Assembly: GCA_016931995.1 (NCBI GenBank)
Contig: JAFGDS010000137.1
Span: forward strand, 1 to 64,000
Reading direction: 5' to 3'
Length of the DNA stretch: 64,000 nucleotides
Source of the DNA: Pirellulales bacterium
Lineage (GTDB): Bacteria > Planctomycetota > Planctomycetia > Pirellulales > Thermoguttaceae
The notes below the pieces were generated by a model, which had not been told where the DNA came from, ran no database searches, and saw only the letters and a program-made list of their open reading frames with translations. Positions 17,543 through 26,343 of this stretch are shown here, in pieces. Position 1 is the stretch's first letter. Every line of letters begins with the position of its first letter. A program made the translations under genes and the position numbers.

Positions 17543-18319
17543 ATGGACGCAACGCCCCATCGCGACCGATCGACGCCCCGGCTGGGCCAGGCGCGGGACG
17601 CGGAGCGCGACGTCTATCGCCCGCTTAGCGGCGCGGCCGTCGCCGCGCTGGTGCTGGGCGCGCTGTCGGTGGTGGCGCCGGTGGACCCGTGGTGCTGGGC
17701 CATTCCGTTGGCGGGCGTGGTATTGGGGATGGTCGCCATCGGGCGGATTGCCCGATCGGCCCCCGCGATGGCCGGCAGGAAGATCGCGGTGGCGGGCCTA
17801 GGTCTGTCGCTGGCGTTCGGGGGCGTGGGGGTCGGCCATTGGACCACCACGCGGTACTACCTGCGGCATCAAGCCCGGCAGTTCGCCGAGGATTGGTTTA
17901 CGCTCCTGGCGAAGGGCCAGCCGCAGTTGGCTTACCAATTAACCCGCCCGCCCGGCCAACGCCCCCCGCTCGATACCGGGCTTTGGGCGTACTACCGCAA
18001 CGACGCCAAGCAGCGGACCGAGCTTCAAGAATGGGTGGAAAGCCCCCTGGTCAAGACGTTGCTGCTCTTGGGCGACAAGGCGACCGTCCGATACTGCTCG
18101 ACGCAGCAGATCCTGAACCTCGAGGGAAGTGAAACGGTCGAGCAGATCTTCTCGGTGACGTTTGACGACGAGAAAGAAGGACGGAAGACCTTCTTCGTCC
18201 ACCTGACGCTTCGTCGCGACGCCCGCAAGAGGCCCGACCAGGTTCCTTGGAATATCACCATCGCGGCGGGCGGGCTCCGTCCCTCCTGGATGGGCGGAGA
18301 AAATGAGCCCCAGGCGTGA
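17543..18319 (+). CDS. DUF4190-like membrane protein of unknown function
   Basis: A 258-residue protein. The N-terminal 90 residues resemble DUF4190: LSGAAVAALVLGALSVVAP, then IPLAGVVLGMVAIGRIARS, then a third hydrophobic segment IAVAGLGLSLAFGGVGVG. The C-terminal part (from about residue 110) is soluble and ends without a recognisable motif; it may fold like a small nuclear transport factor 2-type domain, but that is a guess. No function can be assigned. Confidence 0.65.
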   Translation: MDATPHRDRSTPRLGQARDAERDVYRPLSGAAVAALVLGALSVVAPVDPWCWAIPLAGVVLGMVAIGRIARSAPAMAGRKIAVAGLGLSLAFGGVGVGHWTTTRYYLRHQARQFAEDWFTLLAKGQPQLAYQLTRPPGQRPPLDTGLWAYYRNDAKQRTELQEWVESPLVKTLLLLGDKATVRYCSTQQILNLEGSETVEQIFSVTFDDEKEGRKTFFVHLTLRRDARKRPDQVPWNITIAAGGLRPSWMGGENEPQA

Positions 18320-18361
18320 TTCCAACCGCTAAGAGCGACTGCGTCATTTCCAGTCCATCCC

Positions 18362-18464
18362 GTCATGCCGAGCGAAGCGAAGCATCTCGTTGGCGTCAAG
18401 CCGGATCCTTCGCTTCGCTCAGGATGACACGAGTTTGTCATGCCGAGCGAAGCGAAGCATCTCG
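18362..18464. repeat. Inverted copies of the TGAGCGAAGCGAAG repeat
   Basis: Three copies of a repeat reading GTCATGCCGAGCGAAGCGAA or its complement (CTTCGCTTCGCTCAGGATGA) alternate in orientation. The same family is at 21065-21136 and 45083-45141. It sits just upstream of the DUF2961 gene. Confidence 0.8.
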
Positions 18465-18495
18465 ACCCCACGAAAGCACTTTGAAGGAGATTCCC

Positions 18496-20109
18496 ATGAG
18501 ATCCAATCGTCTTGCGCGAGGTTCGACGTTGTTGGCCGCTCTGCTCTGGGCGGGCGTCGCCCTGCCCGCCTTCGCGCAGCGCCTGGCCGACCTGACGCAA
18601 TGGGAAGAAGGCCGCAGCATGCGCGCCGGCTCGAACGCCTGGATTGAGAAAGACATGTACGACAGCCGGAACAATCTCGACCGGCCGGACCGCATCGAGC
18701 CGGGCGAAACGTACGTCATGGCGGACCTCAAGGGCCCCGGCGTCATCACCCACATCTGGATGACTTTCCTCCAGGAGCCCCACTTCTGGGCGCCGGACGG
18801 CTGCGCGAACCACCAGGAGATGCTCCTGCGGATCTACTGGGACGGGCGGAAGAAACCCGACGTGGAAGTGCCCGTCGGCGAGTTCTTCGCCAACTGCTTC
18901 GGTCGGCGGATGGAGGTGATCAGTCTGCCGGTCGTCGTGGAGGACGGCGACTCGTACAACTGCTTCTGGCAGATGCCCTTCCGCGAGTCGGCGCGGATCG
19001 AAGTGGTCAACCAGAGCAAGAAACCGATCCGCAAGCTCTACAACAACGTGGACTGGATCCAAAAGAAGTCGCTGCCGGACAACACGATGTACTTCTGCGC
19101 CCAGTATCGGCAGGAGTATCCGGCCATCAACGGCAGGGACTACGTCGTGCTCGACGCGGAGGGCAAGGGCTACTACGTTGGCACGGTTTACACGGTCCGC
19201 ACGCGCAGCCCCTCCTGGTTCGGCGAGGGCGACGAAAAGATCTACATCGACGGCGAGGCCAAGCCCTCCATCCGCGGCACCGGCACCGAGGACTACTTCC
19301 TCTCCGCCTGGGGATTGAAAACCAACAGCACGCCGTATTTCGGTGTCCCGTTCCTCAGCCACGACGACGGCGTGGTCGGCCAGATGACGTGCAGCTACCG
19401 CTGGCACGTCGCCGACCCGATCGTGTTCAACACCGGCATCAAAGTGACCTTCGAGACGTTCGGCTGGATGTCGCCCGACGAGAACAAGGAGCATCAGGCC
19501 CACATGTGGAACGAGCGGGAGGACGACTTCAGCAGCGTGGCTTACTGGTATCAGATCGGGCCAACGAAGAAGTTCACCGAGGCGCCGCCGGCCGAAAAGC
19601 GCAAGCTCCCGAGCATCGAGCGGGTGCTCGTCTGGGGCAAGGACGCGCTGGACGCCTCGCGCCACGGCGCGGGCAGCGCGAGACTTCAAGAGGGCGAACG
19701 CTACCTGGACTCCGGCGGCCAGTTGCTCTATAAGCCGAAAACGCGCGAGGACGGCTGGGTCGAATACACGCTTGAGGTGAAGGAAAAGGAGCCGCTGCGG
19801 CTCTTGGTCGAGCTCACCCAGGCGAGCGACTACGGCGTCTGGCAGGCGTATCTCGACGGCGTGGCCATCGGCAAACCGATCGACCTGTACGCCGCCAAGC
19901 CGGACCTGCGCGAATTCCACCTGATGGACTTCTGGCCCGAGCCGGGCACGTACACGCTCCGGCTGGAATGCGTGGGTCGGAACCACCTCTCCACCGGCGA
20001 CACCCTGGGCGTGAACTCCGTCCGCCTCCGCGAGCGTCGTCCCCGCGTCAAGGCCTTCGGCTACGACAAGGACAAGGACTGGCGCAAGGAGCAGGTGCTG
20101 TACGACTAG
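18496..20109 (+). CDS. Exported DUF2961 (GH172-like) protein
   Basis: A 537-residue secreted protein with a signal peptide (RLARGSTLLAALLWAGVALPAFA) and the DUF2961 domain, a family that includes glycoside hydrolases acting on fructofuranose or arabinofuranose sugars. Seen features are ITHIWMTF, the acidic WDGRKKPDVEVPVGEFFA segment, and RGTGTEDYFLSAWG, which is the most conserved part of the family and includes likely catalytic acids. The start at 18496 has a strong AAGGAG site. Polysaccharide degradation in the envelope or medium is inferred; the substrate is unknown. Confidence 0.85.
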   Translation: MRSNRLARGSTLLAALLWAGVALPAFAQRLADLTQWEEGRSMRAGSNAWIEKDMYDSRNNLDRPDRIEPGETYVMADLKGPGVITHIWMTFLQEPHFWAPDGCANHQEMLLRIYWDGRKKPDVEVPVGEFFANCFGRRMEVISLPVVVEDGDSYNCFWQMPFRESARIEVVNQSKKPIRKLYNNVDWIQKKSLPDNTMYFCAQYRQEYPAINGRDYVVLDAEGKGYYVGTVYTVRTRSPSWFGEGDEKIYIDGEAKPSIRGTGTEDYFLSAWGLKTNSTPYFGVPFLSHDDGVVGQMTCSYRWHVADPIVFNTGIKVTFETFGWMSPDENKEHQAHMWNEREDDFSSVAYWYQIGPTKKFTEAPPAEKRKLPSIERVLVWGKDALDASRHGAGSARLQEGERYLDSGGQLLYKPKTREDGWVEYTLEVKEKEPLRLLVELTQASDYGVWQAYLDGVAIGKPIDLYAAKPDLREFHLMDFWPEPGTYTLRLECVGRNHLSTGDTLGVNSVRLRERRPRVKAFGYDKDKDWRKEQVLYD

Positions 20110-20139
20110 CGAATGGTTCGGGCCGACGGGCGTTCTGAT

Positions 20140-21012
20140 TCACGCCTGGTCGAACCGCCGGACGTGACGGATGGCGTGAAGGAACTCGTCCATCGAGGGC
20201 GTTCGCTTGTTCACGTCTGGCTCGATGCAGGCGTGGATCGCCCGGGCCAGCGCGGGGTTGACGTTGGGGCAGTACTCGCGGATGTCGGTGGGCGGCTGGT
20301 CGTGCGTCATGGCGGCCATGCCGGTTACCCCCCGCAGCCAAGGTAGCTCGTACGTGCAGATCTCGTAGGCCGTCACGCCGAAGGAGAAGACGTCCAGCCG
20401 GTGGTCGGTGGGACGGCGGCGGACCAACTCCGGGGCCATGTAGTTCGGCGTGCCGGTGCGGTTGCCCGGCTGCATGAACTCCTTCGTGGCCGGCACCGAC
20501 AGACCGAAGTCGATCAGCTTGATGCTCTCGCCGTCGCCGGTCATGAGGAGATTGCGGGGGCACACGTCGCGATGGAGAAAGCCCTTCTGGTGGACGGCGG
20601 CCACGGCTTCGGCCAGTTGGTGGATGAACCGCACGCGCCGGCCCTCGAACACCGGGTCCCGCGCGATCAATAGCGAGTTGACGCCCGCCCCTTCCAGAAA
20701 CTCCATCACCAAGTACTGTTCGCCGTCGGTCGTCAGACCGTGCTCGAGGGTCTTGACGATCCGCGGGTGGTCGAGTTGGATGGCGATTTCGCCTTCGGTG
20801 GGTTTTTTAAGCCCCGTGAACCGGGCCATGAAGGCCGCCGTCTTTTCGACGTCGAGGATCTTCAGGCCGACGACCTGGTTCGTGTGCCGATCGCGGGCCA
20901 TGTAGAACTTGGACATCGTGCCCGAGATGGCCTTGCGCATCAGCTCGAACCGCTTGCGCACGTTGAGCCGGCCGCCGGAGAAGAAATCGGAGATCCGGTC
21001 CAGAAACGCCAT
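20140..21012 (-). CDS. Serine/threonine protein kinase-like protein
   Basis: A 290-residue soluble protein consisting of a kinase domain only, without membrane anchor. Lys51 (VVGLKILD) and Glu74 should form the ATP salt bridge. The catalytic loop is HRDVCPRN at 147-154, so the usual lysine two residues after the catalytic aspartate is replaced by cysteine. The magnesium loop DFGLS (168-172) and the MAPEL motif are intact. The glycine-rich loop (SGTMSKFYMARD) is atypical. It may be a weak or unusual kinase. The start at 21012 gives MAFLDRISDFFSGGRLN; the frame upstream runs through repeat DNA. Confidence 0.85.
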   Translation of the reverse strand: MAFLDRISDFFSGGRLNVRKRFELMRKAISGTMSKFYMARDRHTNQVVGLKILDVEKTAAFMARFTGLKKPTEGEIAIQLDHPRIVKTLEHGLTTDGEQYLVMEFLEGAGVNSLLIARDPVFEGRRVRFIHQLAEAVAAVHQKGFLHRDVCPRNLLMTGDGESIKLIDFGLSVPATKEFMQPGNRTGTPNYMAPELVRRRPTDHRLDVFSFGVTAYEICTYELPWLRGVTGMAAMTHDQPPTDIREYCPNVNPALARAIHACIEPDVNKRTPSMDEFLHAIRHVRRFDQA

Positions 21013-21031
21013 GGTCACCCGGGCAAAATTT

Positions 21032-21163
21032 GAGCCTATCCCAGAACCCGTTTCGTCTCGCTCCGTCATCCTGAGCGCAGCGAAGGATCTCGTTGGCCGT
21101 GAAGAAATGGAGATGCTTCGCTTCGCTCGGCATGACGGTCTGGTTGGGTTCCGGGATAGGCTC
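21032..21163. repeat. Nested inverted repeat element between kinase and accD
   Basis: Outer arms GAGCCTATCCCAGAACCC (21032-21049) and GGGTTCCGGGATAGGCTC (21146-21163) enclose an inner inverted pair of the TGAGCGAAGCGAAG family (21065-21136). The right outer arm abuts the accD stop codon exactly. The design matches the element at 45046-45167. Confidence 0.8.
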
Positions 21164-22015
21164 CTATTGCTGGCAGTAGTCGATCGTTCGGGCGATCTCG
21201 CTCTTGAGATCTTGCCGCTTGACAATCCGGTCGATGAAGCCGTGTTCGAGGAGGAATTCGCTGGTCTGGAAGCCCTTGGGCAGCTCGATGCGGATCGTGG
21301 CCTGGATGGTGCGGGGGCCGGCGAAGCCGATCAGGGCCTTGGGCTCGGCGAATACCACGTCGCCCAGGGAGGCGAAACTCGCGGCCACGCCGCCCATGGT
21401 TGGATTGGTGAGCACGGACACGAACAGCCCGCCCGCCCGGTCGAACCGGGCCAGCGCCGCCGACACCTTGGCCATTTGCATCAGCGACAGCGCGCCTTCG
21501 TGCATCCGGGCGCCGCCGCCGGAGCCGGAGATGATGATGAGCGGGAGTTTCTGTTCGGTCGCGCGTTCGATGGTTCGGGTGAGCTTTTCGCCGACCACGG
21601 AGCCCATGCTGCCCATGATAAACGACGAATCGGTGACGCCGAAAGCCACGCGCCGCGCGCGGATCATGCCCGTGCCCGTGATCGCCGCGTCGCGCAGGCC
21701 GGTGCGCTCCTGCTCCTCGACGAGCTTCTCCCGGTAGGGCCGCTTATCGACGAAATTCAGGGGGTCGGCCGGTTCGAGCCACGGGTCCCATTCCTCGAAC
21801 GTGCCCTCGTCGAGCACCTGCTCGATCCGTTGCCGGGCGGGAACGTACCAGTGGTAGTCGCATTCCGGGCAGACGCCTAGCCGTTTCTCCGCCTCCTTGC
21901 GGAAGATCGTCTGCTGGCAGCCCGGGCAGCGGCGCCAGAGCCCCTCGGGCACGCCGCGTTTGGGTCGCGCGATCAGATTGCGCCAGTTGCTCGGGTCGGG
22001 CCGGGACGCGGACAT
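21164..22015 (-). CDS. accD: Acetyl-CoA carboxylase carboxyltransferase beta subunit
   Basis: AccD, 283 residues, which with AccA transfers the carboxyl group from biotin to acetyl-CoA to make malonyl-CoA for fatty acid synthesis. The N-terminal zinc ribbon is complete ([11 protein letters not shown] and CPECDYHWY). The carboxyltransferase core shows [40 protein letters not shown] and [22 protein letters not shown], all typical. accA, accB and accC are not in the window. The cluster with a phosphatase-like gene and rpe on the same strand is not a known functional unit. Confidence 0.95.
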   Translation of the reverse strand: MSASRPDPSNWRNLIARPKRGVPEGLWRRCPGCQQTIFRKEAEKRLGVCPECDYHWYVPARQRIEQVLDEGTFEEWDPWLEPADPLNFVDKRPYREKLVEEQERTGLRDAAITGTGMIRARRVAFGVTDSSFIMGSMGSVVGEKLTRTIERATEQKLPLIIISGSGGGARMHEGALSLMQMAKVSAALARFDRAGGLFVSVLTNPTMGGVAASFASLGDVVFAEPKALIGFAGPRTIQATIRIELPKGFQTSEFLLEHGFIDRIVKRQDLKSEIARTIDYCQQ

Positions 22016-22055
22016 CGATACTTCCCTGTGGGTCAGACGGCGCCTCTGGATCGGT

Positions 22056-22637
22056 TCAGGAGCCCGTTGCCGGCACCGACGAGTTCACCGCGAACATTTC
22101 CCAACGCCCGTGGTCCGCCGGCGCCTTCCAGAGATCCCCGAGCTGTCCGTGGTCCAGAAAGCGCCGCACCAGGCGAGCCATCGGCTCCGGCGCCACCAGG
22201 ACAATCGTGCCCTCGCGGTGGCGCTTCAATAGCTTAGCCATTGCCGCGGTCATGCGATGCTCGGCGTGGTCGAGCGTCTCGCCCTCCGGCGGGCAAACGC
22301 TTTCGGGCTGTTCCTGCCACTGCTTGTAGACGCGGGGATACTTTCGACGGATCTCGTCGATTTTCATGCCTTGCCACAGGCCGTGGTCGAGGTTCTCCAT
22401 CTGGTCCAACGTCCGCCGCTTGCAGCCAAACGCCGCCGCGATCACCTTGGCCGTCTCGCAGGCCGGCTCGCAATCTGGGGAGTACACGACCTCGATCTCG
22501 CGGCCGGCCAGCTCCTGGATGACGCGGGTGACCTCGGCGGCGCCCTGCGTGTTCAGCGGGATGTCCAGGTTGCCCTGAACGCGTTCCTCCTGGTCGTAGT
22601 CCGTCGAACCGGGACGAATCAGTATGATTTCGGCCAT
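22056..22637 (-). CDS. Histidine phosphatase-fold protein lacking catalytic histidines
   Basis: A 193-residue protein with the phosphoglycerate mutase/histidine phosphatase fold: [20 protein letters not shown] at the N-terminus, [15 protein letters not shown], then [14 protein letters not shown]. The family requires an RHG motif, but here it is R8-P9-G10, so the phospho-accepting histidine is proline. The second catalytic histidine, normally in a SHG-type motif, is replaced in [11 protein letters not shown]. The protein is therefore probably not a phosphatase and may bind a ligand or partner. The start is the ATG at 22637, 8 bp after the rpe stop, in the same transcript. Confidence 0.8.
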   Translation of the reverse strand: MAEIILIRPGSTDYDQEERVQGNLDIPLNTQGAAEVTRVIQELAGREIEVVYSPDCEPACETAKVIAAAFGCKRRTLDQMENLDHGLWQGMKIDEIRRKYPRVYKQWQEQPESVCPPEGETLDHAEHRMTAAMAKLLKRHREGTIVLVAPEPMARLVRRFLDHGQLGDLWKAPADHGRWEMFAVNSSVPATGS

Positions 22638-22645
22638 ACGTCCTC

Positions 22646-23341
22646 TCAAACATGTCTGCCGGATCGCGCGAGCGACGTCAGCTCGGCGAGCCGGCGCGTG
22701 TAATCGTCGTGTCCAAAAAAGGCCGTGCCGGCCACCAACACGTCGGCGCCGGACTGGGCGCACGAGGCAATCGTTCGTTCGTTGACGCCTCCATCCACCG
22801 AAAGGATCGTCCGCGCATTGGCGCCGCGGAGCCGCCGCAGCTTTTCCAGGGCCACGGGGTCGAACGCCTGTCCGCCGAAGCCCGGCATCACGCCCATCAC
22901 CAAGACGGAATCGCACTCGTCCAGGAACGGAAGGATTTGCTCGACCGACGTGGGTGGGTTGAGCGAAAGCCCCGCCGCCGCGCCAAGCTCGCGGATTTCC
23001 GCGAGAAGCGCGCGCGGGTCGAGAACCACCTCGACGTGGAAGGTCAGCAGGTCCGCCCCCGCCTCGCGAAAACGCTTCGCGTAGCGGGCCGGCTCGGAAA
23101 TCATCAAATGCACGTCCAGCGGCAGCGCGGTCGTCCGGCGGATCACTTCGACCACGGGCACGCCGAAGCTCAGGTTCGGCACGAAATGGCCGTCCATGAT
23201 GTCCAGGTGCAGGATCCGCGCTCCGGCCTCTTCCACGCGGCGGATTTCCCGCTCGACGTTGGCGAAGTCGCACGCCAACAGCGACGGGCTTACCAAGGGC
23301 GCGCTGGCGCGCAAATCGTCGAGTAACGTGGAAACAGCCAT
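22646..23341 (-). CDS. rpe: Ribulose-phosphate 3-epimerase
   Basis: Rpe, 231 residues, interconverts ribulose 5-phosphate and xylulose 5-phosphate in the pentose phosphate pathway. The barrel motifs are complete: VSPSLLACDFANVE, LHLDIMDGHFVPNLSFG, LDVHLMISEP, VLVMGVMPGFGGQ and ILSVDGGVNERTI, including the metal-binding His and Asp residues. An ATG 12 bp upstream (23353) is an alternative start. Transcribed ahead of the phosphatase-fold gene. Confidence 0.95.
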   Translation of the reverse strand: MAVSTLLDDLRASAPLVSPSLLACDFANVEREIRRVEEAGARILHLDIMDGHFVPNLSFGVPVVEVIRRTTALPLDVHLMISEPARYAKRFREAGADLLTFHVEVVLDPRALLAEIRELGAAAGLSLNPPTSVEQILPFLDECDSVLVMGVMPGFGGQAFDPVALEKLRRLRGANARTILSVDGGVNERTIASCAQSGADVLVAGTAFFGHDDYTRRLAELTSLARSGRHV

Positions 23342-23985
23342 GTGGCAAACCATGCCCGGCCAGAGGCAAAGAGAAAGCGAGACGACAGAAAGAATTCGTC
23401 GATAGAGGCTCAGGCGGGCGTTAGCCCAGCCTGCTCAAAGGTCCTTCTCACTGCCGTGAGCGAGGGACGCGAAGAAATGCGGACCGATCAGTCGCTCCCT
23501 GCAAAACACCCCTGTTCTCGAACAACGGCCCTGCGGCGAGGGTCGCCGACGCCTTGGCCAACCTGTCCCGTCTACCGCCGGGCGTCGGAAAGCACCATTC
23601 TAGCAACGCCAACCGGGGCCGTCTGCGCTGCTTCCGCAGGAAATCGCAAACACTTATCAGAAAACGATTTGCGACTGTCGGTCGGCGCAATACTGCCACC
23701 ACGGAGGGGAAATCTGCTCCGCGGAGGCCCCGTTTCGGCGACCGCCATCCGCCGAGACCCGGGCGGTTCGCTGCCCGCGGTTTGCCACGCGCCCTGCCGG
23801 CCGACCGCCCCCGGTCGCGGGTCCGTTCCACCGTCTGTCCGTCCGTGTGCCTTGGCGGTGGTGCGCTCTCCGTTTTGCGACTTTCGCCCCGGCTGGCGCG
23901 GCGACCAGCACGCGACTTGTCAGGGGGTGGGTGGGCCAGTAGGATCGGGTTTTCGGGGCTCTCTTCGACGTGGACGGTTTGGCTG
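23342..23985. other. Intergenic region without recognisable gene
   Basis: About 640 bp between rpe (minus) and fmt (plus). The fmt frame stays open through most of it, but the translation is rich in Arg, Pro and Ser, has no similarity to any domain I know and lacks a plausible signal, so it is read as GC-rich non-coding DNA holding the divergent promoters. I see no repeat family and no RNA gene here. Confidence 0.5.
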
Positions 23986-24975
23986 ATGCGCCTGGTGATG
24001 ATGGGAACCGGCCCCTTCGCGGTACCCACCTTCCGCGGTTTGTTTGATACCCACCACGACGTCGTGGCGCTGGTCACCGTGCCCATGCGCGAACGCTCGC
24101 CGAAGCGCCCGGCCATGGTCACGCCCATGCGCGACGTCGCCCACGAGTTCGGCCTGCCCATCTTCGATCCCGAGGACGTCAACGCGCGGGAGTCGCTGGC
24201 GCGGCTTCGGGCGTTTGGGGCGGATCTTTGGGTGGTTTGCGACTACGGGCAGATCCTGTCGAGCGAGGCGCTCGCGGCGGCACGGCTTGGCGGGATCAAC
24301 CTGCACGCCTCGCTCTTGCCGCGGTATCGCGGCGCGGCGCCGATCAACTGGGCGATCTACCACGGGGAGCCGACCACCGGGGTGACGGTGATCCACATGA
24401 CCGCGAAAGTCGACGCCGGCCCCTGCATTGCCCAGGCGCACATGCCCATCGAGCCGGACGAGACGGCCGTCGAGCTGGAGCAACGACTGTGCAACATGGG
24501 GGCGTGGCTCATGCGTCGGACGATCGACCAGCTTGAGGCGGGCCTGCTCGACGCGCTGCCGCAGGACGCGGCACTGGCGTCGAGGGCGCCCCGTCTGAAG
24601 AAATCGGACGGCGCGATCGACTGGACGCGCTCCGCCACGGCGATCAAGAACCACGTCCGCGCGATGGAGCCCTGGCCTCAGACGTACACGTTCTGGCATC
24701 GCGAGGCGGAAACGCCCTTGCGTTTGATCCTCGGGCCGGTGGCGGTTTTGGACGCCCCGGCAAACTCCGCCCCACCCGGCACGGTGACGGAGGCCCGCGG
24801 CCATCGGCTGGTGATCGCGACCGGCGAGGGAGCGGTCGCGCCGGCGACGATCCAGCCCGCCGGACGCCGCGTGCTGTCCGTGGACGAGTTTCTCCGCGGC
24901 TACCACGTGCGTCCCGGCGACCAGTTCGGGCCGGACGAAGCAGGTAATACGTCCCGGGAACCAGGAATATCGTAG
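23986..24975 (+). CDS. fmt: Methionyl-tRNA formyltransferase
   Basis: A 329-residue protein that formylates the initiator Met-tRNA using 10-formyl-tetrahydrofolate. The N-terminal Rossmann part starts MRLVMMGTGPFAVPTFRGL. The family signature is INLHASLLPRYRGAAPINW, with catalytic Asn and His, and the catalytic Asp is in VIHMTAKVDAGP. The C-terminal domain follows (IDWTRSATAIKNHVRAM...PWPQTYTFW; VLSVDEFLRGYHV). The start at 23986 was chosen from the conserved N-terminus. A paralogous formyltransferase role is possible but the motifs fit Fmt well. Confidence 0.92.
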   Translation: MRLVMMGTGPFAVPTFRGLFDTHHDVVALVTVPMRERSPKRPAMVTPMRDVAHEFGLPIFDPEDVNARESLARLRAFGADLWVVCDYGQILSSEALAAARLGGINLHASLLPRYRGAAPINWAIYHGEPTTGVTVIHMTAKVDAGPCIAQAHMPIEPDETAVELEQRLCNMGAWLMRRTIDQLEAGLLDALPQDAALASRAPRLKKSDGAIDWTRSATAIKNHVRAMEPWPQTYTFWHREAETPLRLILGPVAVLDAPANSAPPGTVTEARGHRLVIATGEGAVAPATIQPAGRRVLSVDEFLRGYHVRPGDQFGPDEAGNTSREPGIS

Positions 24976-24998
24976 TCGCCTCCCATAGGCCTCATTGA

Positions 24999-25107
24999 GT
25001 GCCACTGGCTTTGCCAGTGCCGCGACATCAGGCGTCGGCCGAGTGCCACTGGCTCCGCCAGCGCGTGGCTTCTGGTGACGCGAGGGCACTGGCATAGCCA
25101 GTGGCAC
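24999..25107. repeat. Three CACTGGC-family palindromes
   Basis: Copies at 24999-25020, 25043-25064 and 25085-25107 fill the gap between fmt and the next gene. The first two read GTGCCACTGGC and the third reads the opposite way, so at least one pair can form a larger hairpin. Confidence 0.85.
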
Positions 25108-25132
25108 ACGCGCGATCGGAGTCAAACGAAAC

Positions 25133-26251
25133 ATGAAGGAGGCGACGATACCAGCGCGCGTTCCACGGATCGCGGTCGTTGTCCTGCTGCTCGGCGGCGT
25201 TTGCCGCGGCGCCGACGACGTCCCCCCGCCGGCCGCGGGCGAGCGCCCGCCGCTTCTGACATACCGGTCCAGCGACGGACAACTCTGCTCGGTTCGGACC
25301 AAGGACGACTGGGCGATCCGCCGGCGGCGGATTCTCGCCGGCATGGAAGCGGTGATGGGGCCCTTGCCCGACCGATCCGCCTTCCCGCCGCTGGACGTGA
25401 AGATCACGAAACAAGTCGAGGGCGACGGATACCTCCGACTGAGTATCACGTATCGCGCGGATGAAGACGATCGCGTGCCCGCTTACCTTTACGTGCCGAA
25501 GGATCGCCCCGCCGGGCGGCGCGTCGCGGCGGTGCTCGCGCTGCATCCCACGTCGCCGTTGGGCAAAAGGGTCGTGGACGGCGAAGGCCCCCGACCCAAC
25601 CGCGCCTACGCCCGGGAGCTCGCCCAGCGAGGCTACGTGGTGCTCGCGCCCGACTATCCTCCCTTTGGCCAGTACGCGTACGACTTCAATAAGAGCTTGT
25701 ACGCCTCGGGCACGATGAAGGGGATCGTCAACCACATGCGGGGCGTGGACCTGCTCCAGGCTCGCGAGGAGGTCGATCCGACGCGGATCGGCGTCATCGG
25801 GCATTCGCTGGGCGGGCACAACGCCCTGTTCGTCGGCGCGTTTGACGAGCGGCTCCGGGCGGTGGTGTCGAGTTGCGGTTGGACGCTCTTTCCCGATTAC
25901 CGCGGCGGCAACCTGACCGGTTGGGACCAGCCCCGCTACATGCCGCGGATGCGCGACGTGTACGGACTCGACCCCAAGCGAGTGCCGTTTGACTTTGATG
26001 AGGTGGTGGCGGCGTTGGCCCCGCGGGCGTTCTTCTCCAATTCGCCCACCGGCGACGACAATTTCGACGTCCGCGGCGTGAAGAGGGTCGAGCCCAGAGC
26101 CCGCGAGGTCTTCGCGCTGCTAGACGCCGCCGATCGCTTTCAGGTCCGCTATCCCGACTGCGGCCACGACTTCCCTCCGGAGATCCGCCGCGAGGCCTAC
26201 GCGTTTCTCGACCGGGCGCTGGGGCACGCGCCGACGCGGACCGTGCCTTGA
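25133..26251 (+). CDS. Exported alpha/beta hydrolase, esterase-like
   Basis: A 372-residue protein with a signal peptide (RIAVVVLLLGGVCRGADD) and an alpha/beta hydrolase domain resembling dienelactone hydrolases and acetyl-xylan-type esterases. The nucleophile elbow is IGVIGHSLGGHN, with the catalytic serine between His and Leu. YVPKDRPAGRRVAAVLALHP forms the oxyanion region, and the final histidine is likely in YPDCGHDFPPE. It is followed within 100 bp by the ceramidase-domain gene, so the two may share a transcript. Substrate unknown. Confidence 0.8.
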   Translation: MKEATIPARVPRIAVVVLLLGGVCRGADDVPPPAAGERPPLLTYRSSDGQLCSVRTKDDWAIRRRRILAGMEAVMGPLPDRSAFPPLDVKITKQVEGDGYLRLSITYRADEDDRVPAYLYVPKDRPAGRRVAAVLALHPTSPLGKRVVDGEGPRPNRAYARELAQRGYVVLAPDYPPFGQYAYDFNKSLYASGTMKGIVNHMRGVDLLQAREEVDPTRIGVIGHSLGGHNALFVGAFDERLRAVVSSCGWTLFPDYRGGNLTGWDQPRYMPRMRDVYGLDPKRVPFDFDEVVAALAPRAFFSNSPTGDDNFDVRGVKRVEPRAREVFALLDAADRFQVRYPDCGHDFPPEIRREAYAFLDRALGHAPTRTVP

Positions 26252-26343
26252 CGGCGGGTTGTTTCCCGCCGCGGACGCGCCGGGTACAATGGAGGCGCCG
26301 TCAATCCCGCCCGAGATCCCTTGCCTTCACGGAGCGCCCTGCC

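Noticed and set aside
18025-19986. 653-codon minus-strand frame opposite the DUF2961 gene
   Set aside because: It overlaps a well-recognised domain on the plus strand and its translation is Val/Leu/His-rich noise.
23554-23985. N-terminal extension of Fmt
   Set aside because: Frame is open but the translation is Arg/Pro-rich without any similarity; the conserved Fmt start is at 23986.
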